From Synura sp. LO234KE (lineage: Eukaryota > Sar > Synurophyceae > Synurales > Mallomonadaceae): a DNA stretch of 28,652 nt. A program made the position numbers and the translations under genes. Under the pieces are notes generated by a model. It ran no database searches and was not told the origin of the DNA. It saw only the letters and a program-made list of their open reading frames with translations. Location of the stretch: NCBI GenBank assembly GCA_015143735.1, contig VKHC01000019.1:1-28652 (forward strand). Reading direction: 5' to 3'. Of this stretch, positions 1-8,624 are shown in pieces. Each line of letters begins with the position of its first letter. Positions within the stretch are counted from its first letter, which is position 1.

Positions 1-336
1 CATCCCCGGGGGAGGCATTTCCTACACCCTTGGGTGGAGGCCGCCTCCCCCTACCCCCACTCGGTCACGGGGTTTGCTATTTGGTACATGGGGGCTCTTA
101 ATTGTTAGATGCTTCTGTATTACAATAATTAAGATGAAAGATTTTCGGGAAAGGTGGCTTCTAGAAGGAAAGAGGAGAGTTAGAAACGCTTACGGCGGGC
201 GGGGGCAAGCAAAGGAAGCAGATTTGTTATTTACAATAATAAAATCGTGCCGGTAGAACATCCAAAAATAGCTCATCTAACAAAGAGGTTAATAAACAGA
301 TCAACGATAGTCCAACGACAGCACAACAATCTCAAC
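1..336. other. Window edge and 3' flank of the JmjC gene, no gene seen
   Basis: I see no supported gene here. The first 60 bases are GC-rich and pyrimidine-heavy. A short open frame at 74-256 has no recognisable protein character. The right end lies just past the stop codon of the minus-strand JmjC gene and should contain its 3' untranslated region. Confidence 0.5.
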
Positions 337-1977
337 TCATCCATTTTCGATACGAGCGCATTGCTCGGCGTCCTCCTTATTCTCCTTGCTCTCCTCCTTC
401 ATCGAGGTGAGATATCCGTCCAGCAGGTCTATGTACTCCTCTGCATTAAACCGTTTCTTACAGCTGGAACAAGGAAACTCCTTTTCAAACAGAGGTTTCG
501 AGAACCAGTAGTTCACCGCGACATTGAGGTTGGTCCGCCCAGGTGACTCCGGATTGGGGTACGGGACATTGTGGTCCCCGGGGGAGGACACGACCTCGTG
601 CCACCAGAAGGATGGGACGTACAGTGCTTCCCCAGCCTGCACGGTACACGCCAGTGGAGGACTCAAATCAGCGGCCAACGGATACTTCTGCACGTCTTCT
701 CTCCAGTGCTGTAATCTCAATGGAGAGTGCACCATCGAGGTAGACTCTACTAAATGCGATCGGAATGGTCGCGGACAGGACATGCCCACCCCACCCTGTC
801 TCCACCCTTTACTCACGCCAACCTGCGCCTCTCGAATGTGACCCTCGTACATCCTCTCGTTGTGTTGGGGATCCATTAAATGAAACGTCTTCGACCCCTC
901 GAGCTGGAATAACACGTTGTCGTATGGGTCGAAGTGCAATACGCCTATAGTATTACCATCGCCCATCCATAAATAAGGTTTCGCTCCCAGAAGTGGAAAT
1001 CCGATAGTCGAGAGTACCTGCTCGAGTGGATCAACTAGTCTGCGCTTGAGTCGCTCCGGTGTGGTCGAGAGATCGAAATATTCGAGATAGGCGGCTGCAG
1101 TAATATTGCTTTCTCTTGAAAAATGAAATGGATCGCTGAATCGGCGCTCATTGCTATCTGCTCTGCCTGGTCCTCCACTACAATGCAGGGTGAGAAGTTC
1201 TAGGAACTCTCCAATCTTCATATCGACGTGAGCCGCTCGCACCACCACACGGTCCGGCGATTCAAGCTGGTGATACACTCTTTCTGGAATAGGATCCTCG
1301 TGATTAGGCCAATTGCTGAGATTATCTATCCCCTCAAACGCTTGACTAAGGCCAATTTTAATGCCGACCAGCTCGTCCTTGTTACTCTTGAGCACTTCAA
1401 GCAAGTTATTAGGTTCCAGCGGAATATCGATCCCAGTTAGTACGACCGGTCGTTGTTGGAGTAAATATTTTCTTATGAAGCGCTCTGTAGAAAGTTTGGA
1501 GATATCTTCACGAGCGCATGATTCCCCTTCTGTCACCTCATAGAGATCAGTGTTTAATTTCTCTATAAAGTTTCCTACTTCAGTCATGCCCCCATCCATA
1601 CTTCGAAAAAAATATGTTTTAGCATTAATAAACTTAACAATTCTATCAGCCTTCAGAGGGCCATCATAGAGGGAGCACTCACGTTGTCCAGAAATGCCCA
1701 ATAAACATGTTCTATCTTTCTTCATCGGACTGCAGTATCGAACAGATACTGATATATCAGAATCGATCGTGTGGTTTACTTGATTAATAACCAACTTTTC
1801 TTGTGTTTCAAAAACTCTTTCAATCGTTCGAAACAATTCAGATGATATTTCATCCCTAAATCGACTTCTAAATTCAACCAAATGAAAATTATCAATATCC
1901 TGTCCCTTATTACGATATTCTGAATATATGAGCAGTACTGTCGAACTGAAAAGCATTAAATATTTGGCACATACCAT
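337..1977 (-). CDS. JmjC-domain (cupin-type) Fe(II)/2-oxoglutarate oxygenase with signal-like N-terminus
   Basis: This 546-residue single-exon ORF starts at ATG 1977. A JmjC/cupin_8 fold is clear in the second half. The HxD pair is H348 and D350 in GVLHFDPYDN, the distal iron ligand is H460 in VPSFWWHEVV, and K363 in GSKTFHL fits the 2-oxoglutarate contact. N487 in NVAVNYWF is also typical. RPVVLTG near residue 176 opens the JMJD7-like region. Residues 1-18 are hydrophobic and look like a signal peptide or anchor. Residues about 45-120 resemble a thioredoxin fold without a CXXC; the run YDGPLKADRIVKFIN is typical of PDI domains. JmjC proteins of this type hydroxylate proteins, but the substrate is unknown. 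It is divergent from BRCC36. The C-terminus, after a CSSC motif, is acidic and lysine-rich. The fold is certain; the location and the fusion are inference. Confidence 0.9.
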   Translation of the reverse strand: MVCAKYLMLFSSTVLLIYSEYRNKGQDIDNFHLVEFRSRFRDEISSELFRTIERVFETQEKLVINQVNHTIDSDISVSVRYCSPMKKDRTCLLGISGQRECSLYDGPLKADRIVKFINAKTYFFRSMDGGMTEVGNFIEKLNTDLYEVTEGESCAREDISKLSTERFIRKYLLQQRPVVLTGIDIPLEPNNLLEVLKSNKDELVGIKIGLSQAFEGIDNLSNWPNHEDPIPERVYHQLESPDRVVVRAAHVDMKIGEFLELLTLHCSGGPGRADSNERRFSDPFHFSRESNITAAAYLEYFDLSTTPERLKRRLVDPLEQVLSTIGFPLLGAKPYLWMGDGNTIGVLHFDPYDNVLFQLEGSKTFHLMDPQHNERMYEGHIREAQVGVSKGWRQGGVGMSCPRPFRSHLVESTSMVHSPLRLQHWREDVQKYPLAADLSPPLACTVQAGEALYVPSFWWHEVVSSPGDHNVPYPNPESPGRTNLNVAVNYWFSKPLFEKEFPCSSCKKRFNAEEYIDLLDGYLTSMKEESKENKEDAEQCARIENG

Positions 1978-2053
1978 AGCTCCCTACAAAAATTACAACT
2001 CCTTTACAGGTCACGGGATGCAGATATATGCTCTAAGCAAAAAAATCCTCGAT
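1978..2053. promoter_or_regulatory. Divergent promoter, JmjC (-) / BRCC36 (+)
   Basis: The two start codons face away from each other with 76 bp between them if BRCC36 starts at 2054. If BRCC36 used its first in-frame ATG at 1928, the two coding regions would overlap by 50 bp. The spacer is AT-rich, and I see no convincing TATA box or other named element. Confidence 0.5.
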
Positions 2054-3403
2054 ATGGAACCAGTTATTTTGTCTCGTGTAGTATTATCATGGGACGTATT
2101 GTGGTCATGCCTCTCCCATTCGCTGACTACGGAGCATCAAGAAATTATGGGATTACTCCTGGGATCCTTACAAGGGGAGACCACAGTGGAAGCGTTTATA
2201 AGAAGATCCATAGTTTTAACCCGCAAGGATAAAAAAAGGGACAGAGTTGAGGTTGGCTACGAAAATCTTGCAGCTGCATCCATTGTGGCAGAGAAACTTT
2301 CCGATTCTGATAATGAAGAGTGTAGAGTCTTGGGGTGGTATCATAGCCATCCTCATATCACGGTGTTGCCATCTCATGTTGATGTCCGCACGCAGGGATA
2401 CTATCAACAAATGGAGCGTGGGTTTCTCGGTATCATATTCTCCGTATTTGATAAAGGCAAATTTGAAATATGTGCCTTCCAATCGCGTGGTACTGGTACG
2501 GGAATAGATAATTGCACGTGGGATAGACTTGAAATACCTATTGAAATATCGATGAGCGTACCTCGAGGAGACATTCAATTTTTAAATCCCTATGAGGAGA
2601 GTGGACAACGTGCCATCGAAAGCCTTATTGCACTTCAACTGATTTTGCTAAACGAAGATAGACAAGCTTTCGCACGGGAAATAGCATCGTCCTCTTGTCT
2701 AACTATAGCACGCGCTGCCATGGTGTTTCAAGGGGCGACAGCAATGTTGCTTGATCTACAATTACTTCCTCTGAAATATAGCCTCAAAAGTCGTATTGAG
2801 TCTCTAAAAAAACAAAAAGAAATACTTTTGCATCGAAATGGAACAGATCATCGAGACGAATCATTACCTCAACATTTACCTTCACCTTCTGCTACCAAAA
2901 TCAAATTTAACAATGCGTTAGATGCCATGGAAGCCGCTGTTCCAGAATGGTCGCTGGCGAATCGCGCGTTGATTCTTGCTCGAGACGGTGTCCATGGTCT
3001 CCTGTCCTCCTGTCACCACCCATCTTTGTCAAGTCCTCCCTCTGCACTTCCTTTAGACTCAACAGTCTTGGTACGCATCATCCCAACTCCAAAGTCTACA
3101 ATATGGAATCCCACTCACTCCACCAGCTCCCCTTCACCGTGGACGCTACTCCTCGGAGATTTCAGAGCACCGCTAATCCATATCATCCCCAGTGCCCTAA
3201 ATCCGATGGCTGTTGAATTTCATCTCTATTATAAAGACGAAGGGAATACGAGCAGTGATGCCACTGACTTAACGGTAACCGTTTCATTTGAATTTAACGG
3301 CCAAGACCACGTCTCCGATTACAGTCCTCTCGAGGTAGCGAAGTTGTTTCGAGAAGAATTACATCGAGCGCTCTACCTCCCCGCCGTAGCTTTACTTTCC
3401 TAG
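2054..3403 (+). CDS. BRCC3: BRCC36-type JAMM/MPN+ K63-specific deubiquitinase with long C-terminal extension
   Basis: BRCC36 is a zinc metalloprotease that removes K63-linked ubiquitin in the BRISC and BRCA1-A complexes. Counted from ATG 2054, the JAMM set is complete: E30 in EIMGLLLG, then H97, H99, S107 and D110 in GWYHSHPHITVLPSHVD. The segment GYYQQMERGFLGIIFSVF also matches BRCC36. Earlier in-frame ATGs exist at 1928 and 2018. I chose 2054 because family homology begins there (MEPVILSRVVLSWDVLWSCL) and it avoids overlap with the neighbouring gene. The product is 449 residues, against about 316 for human BRCC36. Residues about 260-275 could form the family's helical part. The last 130 residues are Pro/Ser-rich and then form a compact unknown segment ending in PLEVAKLFREELHRAL. 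No intron is needed. Confidence in the enzyme is high; the start is less certain. Confidence 0.92.
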   Translation: MEPVILSRVVLSWDVLWSCLSHSLTTEHQEIMGLLLGSLQGETTVEAFIRRSIVLTRKDKKRDRVEVGYENLAAASIVAEKLSDSDNEECRVLGWYHSHPHITVLPSHVDVRTQGYYQQMERGFLGIIFSVFDKGKFEICAFQSRGTGTGIDNCTWDRLEIPIEISMSVPRGDIQFLNPYEESGQRAIESLIALQLILLNEDRQAFAREIASSSCLTIARAAMVFQGATAMLLDLQLLPLKYSLKSRIESLKKQKEILLHRNGTDHRDESLPQHLPSPSATKIKFNNALDAMEAAVPEWSLANRALILARDGVHGLLSSCHHPSLSSPPSALPLDSTVLVRIIPTPKSTIWNPTHSTSSPSPWTLLLGDFRAPLIHIIPSALNPMAVEFHLYYKDEGNTSSDATDLTVTVSFEFNGQDHVSDYSPLEVAKLFREELHRALYLPAVALLS

Positions 3404-4202
3404 TATCATTCTATTCTAAATAAGATGTGTTAATGTACAGTGCCTGCGTATTCCCGTGCGTCATCGTGCGGTAAACAGGAAATAGTTTATGTAACGGCGG
3501 CTTTTGGAGGACCGGTCTCGAGTTAGGCAGACTGCTGCGACGATCTAGAAGAAGATTCATTAACATTAAGAAATGAGTCGGAGTTTTTCTTTCTTGATTA
3601 TTGGCAGTAGGAGGGAGAAAGCTCGGTTGGGGAAAGAATGGGAGCGATTTGCGAAAAAGAAACACACACGAGCACTGAAACCAACGAACCAAAGACAAAG
3701 CGTCTGCTAGAAGGATTGGGAGTCATAGTCTGGTTCATGGTTGGTAAAAATCAATCTTCTACTAGAAGCAAGTTAATTTCTTTCTGAGGGACCGACCTAT
3801 CAACGAGAATAATGTCCTCATGAGGAGATGAGTGAGTCGACGAGGCGAAATTAGTCTAGACAATCAATAACAACAGATGACGCAAAAAGTCCTTCGCCAA
3901 GTGGTGGCGGTTGTGTCCATGACAATAAACCGGTACTAAGCTTACAGGTTCCTCTCATTTCAGGATTTATTCTAAGCTCTTTGACTTGGTTAGTAAACTT
4001 ATTTGTATTTAGTAGGAAATTCCCATTTACTAGTAATACACAAGCATTATAATCTACTAAGCCGTCGATGTCTTCTTGTCGTCGCAGCTATGCATAGGAT
4101 TCCAACTAATTCTAAAGATAAGATTTTTGCAAATATGGCGCGAGTATGTTTAAGAGTTATTTTAATATATAGAGTAATCATCAAGCATTCAACTTTCGAA
4201 GG
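3404..4202. other. Intergenic stretch with one small charged ORF
   Basis: This lies between the converging ends of BRCC36 (+) and uL13m (-). On the plus strand an ATG ORF at 3573-3710 encodes 45 residues with a basic, helix-like run, EKARLGKEWERFAKKKHTRA. It is preceded by a pyrimidine tract and could instead be a terminal exon, but I do not recognise it. An open frame on the minus strand (3411-3698) lacks an ATG and is Ser/Phe/Cys-rich, so I treat it as a shadow. The remaining sequence should include both 3' untranslated regions. Confidence 0.35.
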
Positions 4203-4732
4203 CTAAGGGCTAATATTTCCACTTGTCAACGTTTTAGGATTGTTACGGAGGATCGAAGGAGTCCCAGGAGGTAATTTATCCTCATGTAAATGTCTTTCGC
4301 CGGGAAATATTCTCAATTTTCTCGCGATTAAATGTCTCAAATTGTTCTTAGCAAGCATTCCTAAGACAGCTTTTCGCAGAACCTACAGCAAAAATATTAA
4401 TTCAAGTAAATACTAGTTGGATCAATTATTAAAGGTCAATTATTCATTACCTCTTCAGGTTTACGATCTAATTGATCTTTCACGGAAATTTGCTTTAAGC
4501 CCCCGGCGTATCCCGTGTGCCATGTATACATCTTATTGTCAAACTTTCTACCTGTAAATTTTACATCGGATGCATTTATAACCACGACATAATCACCACA
4601 GTCGTAGTGTGGGGTAAAATTAGGTTTATGCTTTCCCCTAATAATTTGAACAATCTGGGAGGCGAGTCGGCCAACAATTTGTCCTTTCGCATCTACCAAG
4701 TGCCATACAGGATTCGCAAAAGATTTGTTCAT
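4203..4732 (-). CDS. MRPL13: Mitochondrial-type large ribosomal subunit protein uL13m, two exons
   Basis: The exons are 4451-4732 and 4203-4382 on the minus strand, with a 68-bp intron at 4383-4450. The intron begins GTAATG, ends TTTTTGCTGTAG, and is phase 0. Exon 1 gives NPVWHLVDAKGQIVGRLAS, RGKHKPNF, DCGDYVVVINA and HTGYAGGLKQ, the classic uL13 core. Reading on unspliced hits a stop four codons after the donor. Exon 2 restores the family C-terminus with VLRKAVLGMLAKNNLR and RKLRIFPGERHLHED. The product is 153 residues. The ATG at 4732 is the first in frame; upstream the frame is open only to a TTG. The sequence is closer to bacterial and mitochondrial L13 than to cytosolic uL13. The protein binds the 23S-type rRNA in the organelle ribosome. 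Mitochondrion rather than plastid is inferred from the short N-terminus. It is divergent from the thioredoxin gene. Confidence 0.93.
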
Positions 4733-4808
4733 ATTGGTGCCGTGGGTTAAATACTGATATTTTCTAGTCAAATATTGATTTTAAATCAAATTCGCTAGAT
4801 CGAGACCT
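4733..4808. promoter_or_regulatory. Divergent promoter, uL13m (-) / thioredoxin (+)
   Basis: There are 76 bp between the two start codons, nearly the same as the JmjC/BRCC36 spacer. The spacer is AT-rich, and I see no obvious TATA box. Both transcripts must start within or very near it unless the 5' untranslated regions overlap. Confidence 0.45.
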
Positions 4809-5291
4809 ATGATGCTTATTACCTGGGCTTTAGCTTTATTAGGATTAGGAAAGGCCCTCAGCTTTTCTCTTAATCGCGTAGCTCTCATGGAAAAAATTTC
4901 CTGTAAAGCAGCTCTTGTTGAATTGGCTCCTGGAGAATTCGATAATGAAGTAACAAAAGAATCAGAAGTGGTTATTGTTGATTTTTATGCTGACTGGTGC
5001 GGACCTTGTAAGCTTATGGGTCCCATATTTAAACAGTTAGCAGAAGAATTACCGGCAGATGGATTGAAATTTGTAAAAGTTGACACAGACGTTCATGAGT
5101 CAACAGTCGAAAGTTATAACATTCAAGGATTACCACTTTTCGGTGTCTTTATAGATGGAAAAATGATATCTTCTCACTCAGGGGCGTTAAGTAAAGTTAA
5201 CTTACGTCAATTTATCATTAAAAGTTTGTTGGAGCACAGCGTGGAAAATAAATCTGAGAAAGTTGCAAAACTCATTGACTCAATATCTTAA
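4809..5291 (+). CDS. Thioredoxin with hydrophobic N-terminal presequence, likely plastid- or ER-routed
   Basis: This 160-residue ORF contains one thioredoxin domain (about 36-148). The active site is WCGPC at 63-67 in VDFYADWCGPCKLMGPIF, and the cis-proline is P109 in IQGLPLFGVF, where the usual Thr after Pro is Leu. The C-terminal lobe carries the expected DGK...SHSGALS stretch. Residues 1-16 are a strongly hydrophobic signal-like segment followed by ALSFSLNR. In algae with red-derived secondary plastids, a signal peptide followed by a Phe-containing cleavage motif marks plastid import, so a plastid location is plausible. ER or secretory targeting is the alternative. The reaction is reduction of protein disulfides. 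Two adjacent ATGs (4809, 4812) are both possible. The protein is slightly long at its C-terminus (ENKSEKVAKLIDSIS). Confidence 0.93.
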   Translation: MMLITWALALLGLGKALSFSLNRVALMEKISCKAALVELAPGEFDNEVTKESEVVIVDFYADWCGPCKLMGPIFKQLAEELPADGLKFVKVDTDVHESTVESYNIQGLPLFGVFIDGKMISSHSGALSKVNLRQFIIKSLLEHSVENKSEKVAKLIDSIS

Positions 5292-6961
5292 TTTTCTTTC
5301 GTTATCAAACAAAATCCTTTCGAAAATAATTTCTTTTAATATCCATTATTCTACCATTACTAACTGTTGCCTTTTGTATTCTTAGCAAATCCCGATATTT
5401 CGTACTCATAACTACCAGGAATTAGACAAAAAATAGAATTAGTTATTCAACTCTACCCCAGATTTAATTGACATGTTCCAGTCAATTATTTTAAGTGATC
5501 ATGAACACTTAATTGTTGCTGGGTATGCATGTGGCTGCAGTACAAGAAGAAGATAATGGCACCAGCACTAAGTAGAACAAGTAAAAGTACGCACTGCCAT
5601 GCTAATGAGATTCTGAATTAATCCTATCTCGCGTTCATCCCTTTCAGAAAATCTGGCATTGGAATAAATTCTCGATCTTCTAATTGTCGTCACCCCACAA
5701 TTGTTGAGATAACGCTTCTACCTTTGTATTGCTTAGCTAAGTATACTTGAACAACTTGCTTGGAATTAGTTGCAACACCACAACCTGCTGCCAGCTTACA
5801 AGCATGAAATCTAGCCAAATATTAGAGACGGTGGTTTTGAGGGCATTTTTAAAGAAGGCGTCTAGCAAAAAAAAAGAAAGTATAACAATCTACGCACTCC
5901 GGCGAGCGCAAGGTAACTTCTGAGTGAGGACATGAGCCGACTTCGTCGCTGTCGCTGGAAGAGACTCATGATATTATAGTCAGAAGACATATAGTAAACT
6001 TTGATACAGCCAATGACCTGAGCGGATAGGGACTTCCCGCTGTGTGCGTAACCCGGTGATATCATGAACGTTTTTCGGATGAGCCGATAGAAAAATGGTG
6101 CGTCCATACCCGCACTTGAATCGACTTAAGCCATGCACCGTCAGTTACGGGGAAGTACCCTCCCGGAAATTTCAACCAGTCATCAGTAGAGTCAGAATCC
6201 GCTCAGTCTTATTGGAACATTTACTTTTGTATTAGAATAGCGATAGGCAGCTGAGTAGAATGCATGCAGTTAAAACAGAGTTCTCACTAGAAGGAGTAAA
6301 CGATTATTTATATGATTAATCCACCACCTAAGTGAGAATGGCTGCTTAAAGGAGTTTGACAACAGGACATTTGTCGACGAATACTCTAGGAGCGATAACT
6401 TCAGTGTTAGTGATATTCATAGCCAAACCGACTTGAGCAAATAGGAAAGAACAGTCTTCTTGGCAGTATTAATTTTTTGCGCAAACGACTCATATTAAAA
6501 GGCTTATCGGCTACGTGAAGTACTGCGTATGCTGAGCGTGATTTGAACATGATCTCGTCGGAAAGTAACGTGATTCGCCCAAGATGGTAATGAATCTATC
6601 CATTTTACTCAAAGTAGATAGTCGGTAAGAATAGCCTAACATGCCGCGGCTAGCCCGAAAATTTTCGAGCTTTTCAAAAGATAGGTCGGCCAAGAAAGAC
6701 TCCGCAAACTTTCTTGTGTCCTACAGGGCATCATGAATATTGCTGAAAGGTTTGTAATTTTGAACGAACGAATGGAGTTTGCTATCAAGGAACGAAGGGA
6801 GCTCCTGAATTGGACATGTTATTGCACAGTCAGCGGGAGCTCTTCTACTGTTGAGGCACTGGTGACATCATATGAGATAGTAAGCGCTCACCATTCACAT
6901 CCGTCGGCTTCGATGAATCGCTGACTCGCTGGGCGCACTTTTTGTATCAAATCCAATGAAG
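5292..6961. other. Gene-poor stretch, no gene supported
   Basis: No recognisable gene is present. ATG open frames at 5862-6107 (-) and 6733-6924 (+), and an open frame at 6511-6693 (-), show some protein-like composition but match nothing I know. The one at 6733 begins MNIAERFVILNERMEFAIKE and reaches a donor-like GTAAGC at its end, so it could be a decayed or first exon. The first part should contain the thioredoxin 3' untranslated region. Confidence 0.4.
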
Positions 6962-7099
6962 AGTACACTTATCTTCATCGTCGACTGAAGCGACGCGAAG
7001 AGTAAGTGCAGTTCTCGCACTATTTCCTATCCAGTACACTTATCTTCATCTTCGACTGCAGCGACGCGAAGAGTAAGTGCAGTTCTCGCACTATTTCCT
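6962..7099. repeat. 71-bp tandem duplication, two copies
   Basis: Copy 1 is 6962-7032 and copy 2 is 7033-7099. They are identical except for two substitutions, with copy 2 lacking the last four bases. Each unit contains an imperfect inverted pair, CACTTATCTTC and GAAGAGTAAGTG, that could fold into a hairpin, and each contains a donor-like AGTAAGTGCAG. The few differences suggest a recent event. I see no third copy in the window. Confidence 0.92.
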
Positions 7100-7104
7100 C
7101 GTCC

Positions 7105-7600
7105 CGATGTAAAGGAATCCATCACAGCATCACAGGTTAGTACGGTCGCTGGCAACTTGGTCATCGAATGAATCCTTTGCAATAGATCCAGGCGGCGGAG
7201 GAGGGCTACGTTTGGGCTAGACGGTGCCTGCTTCGTGCTTGTCCACTGCAAGCTCTAAAGATGGTGCTTTTGTAGACGGCGAAGTGGCGCTGGTAGAGAA
7301 GATACCATAGGCAACTGGTTTAATCCAATCTATGTCCTTGACGTGAATATCCTTGAACCATCGTATACAGGCATATTGGCAAACTCGCCTAATCGCCATA
7401 AATTGTTCTTGAGCTCCAGCTCTCGATCGAACTCAAATACATCACGCGCTCCATCCCGACGATGTTACTTGCTGAATGGTTTGTGCGACGAGGTGGAGTA
7501 TTTGTGATGAGGTGATCCTGGGTCATATACTCTTGATGATTCATTTTAACGCACAGTTTCTTGCTTGTTCACGCGTGCCGGAGGGTATATTGGATGCTGA
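7105..7600 (-). pseudogene. Decayed coding remnant in two or more frames, family unknown
   Basis: Protein-like sequence runs along the minus strand but changes frame and carries stops. One frame gives ARDVFEFDRELELKNNLWRL and GEFANMPVYDGSRIFTSRT, then a stop. The next frame continues with WFKDIHVKDIDWIKPVAYGI and ELAVDKHEAGTV, then an in-frame TAG, then PKRSPPPPPGSIAKDSFDDQ. The stretch lies directly downstream of the decayed ORF at 7607-8335 on the same strand, so the two may be parts of one former gene or element. I do not recognise a family; a retroelement Gag-like protein is only a guess. Confidence 0.45.
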
Positions 7601-7606
7601 TTGCAC

Positions 7607-8335
7607 TCATCCAGAGTGGATGTGTCTGATAGAGGTGAAGTAGTTGCAGAATGCTCCCAGGGTAATTTCAGTATACTCTGGATATAGGAGTGCATACCAT
7701 TCAGATTTTTTGTGAGCAGCGGTTGAATGAGATATTTTTTCTCCGTTTACTGGGACACTCTGAACGAATTTTTCACGAATATACGGGTAGGTCATGAGGG
7801 CGGTCTTGAGCATCTGTAAGATAGTGCTGAAGTGTTTTACCATCTCTGAGGCGAAAATATCCAGAACTTGCTAACGGCAAGTATCGGTGCGGAGATTCCC
7901 CGCGCTCATCAATACAGTCGCCTACTTATCGACTAGAACATCGTACTTAACGTGCTTCCAGTACTTCCCGCTTAAAAATTCGGTACATAACAAGAATATA
8001 CTGCTCGTAAACTATGCCACCATCGACACGCTGGATAAATCGCTGCTTTGCTTCAAAGCTCTCGGATTTCTACTAGCTCTACTAATAATTCTGTCGTCCT
8101 TGGGTTCAGACAGCCCCACACATAAGAACTCTGTACTGGATATATATTGCCCTCCGGTTCAAGCACAAATTGCTGTAACTGCGTACGATAAAATGCCATA
8201 GAGAAGTTGGTTCTACCATGCAGATGAATGATTCGCCGCTTGCAAAATCATACCTACATTCGCATTAAACAAATTACAAGCGATTTTAATATCGTTTAAT
8301 TTCTCGTTGTTTGTAGTCATCGTTTTAGTATCCAT
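7607..8335 (-). pseudogene. Decayed ORF of 242 codons with five internal stops (four TAG, one TGA), family unknown
   Basis: From ATG 8335 a single minus-strand frame runs to a TGA at 7607 with no frameshift and a protein-like composition. It opens MDTKTMTTNNEKLNDIKIAC and later reads TEFLCVGLSEPKDDRIISRA and MLKTALMTYPYIREKFVQSV. Five stops interrupt it: TAG after HSSAW, TGA after AVTAICA, and TAG after SVSMVA, DVLVDK and DTCR. Purine-first codons are frequent, as in true coding sequence. The plus-strand ORF over the same bases (7887-8201) is Leu/Ser-rich and looks like a shadow. Four of five stops are TAG, which could come from CAG by C-to-T change. The opening Asn-rich run resembles some retroelement Gag starts, but I cannot assign it. 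Confidence 0.6.
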
Positions 8336-8372
8336 GAACTCAAGGTTCCATACATTATCAGATTAACTGTGA

Positions 8373-8624
8373 TATCTGCAGATTAACTGCCTTCAGCATC
8401 TGCTGGAGAACCCAGGCCGAGAGAAGAGAAAATTTGATTTATTGCCTCTTTGCGTTATAATTATTGATGATGATTCAAGTACATTTGCAAGGAACTTTGT
8501 CCAGAATAAGTCGATCGAGGATTTCAAGTTTTTGAAAGTTATTCGGAGTCAAACCGTCAAAATTGCTTGAGCTGATTCTGCTCATAATATATTTACAAAG
8601 GTCGATTACAATCCAATTGAGTAA
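8373..8624 (+). pseudogene. Decayed coding fragment, family unknown
   Basis: A plus-strand frame with no ATG reads LENPGRERRKFDLLPLCVII, then DDDSSTFARNFVQNKSIEDF, and stops at TGA (8568-8570). It continues in frame as ADSAHNIFTKVDYNPIE to a TAA. Its composition is protein-like. It starts only 37 bp from the ATG of the minus-strand decayed ORF and faces away from it, so the two could be remnants of a divergent pair or of one mobile element. No family is recognised. Confidence 0.45.

Noticed and set aside
1928-2053. Upstream in-frame ATG (1928) as the BRCC36 start
   Set aside because: It would add 42 residues with no family match and overlap the JmjC coding region by 50 bp. Homology begins at the ATG at 2054.
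7607-8335. Reassigned TAG codon or selenocysteine TGA to explain internal stops
   Set aside because: TAG, TGA and TAA all end well-supported genes in this window, and no selenocysteine insertion element was recognised. Decay is simpler.
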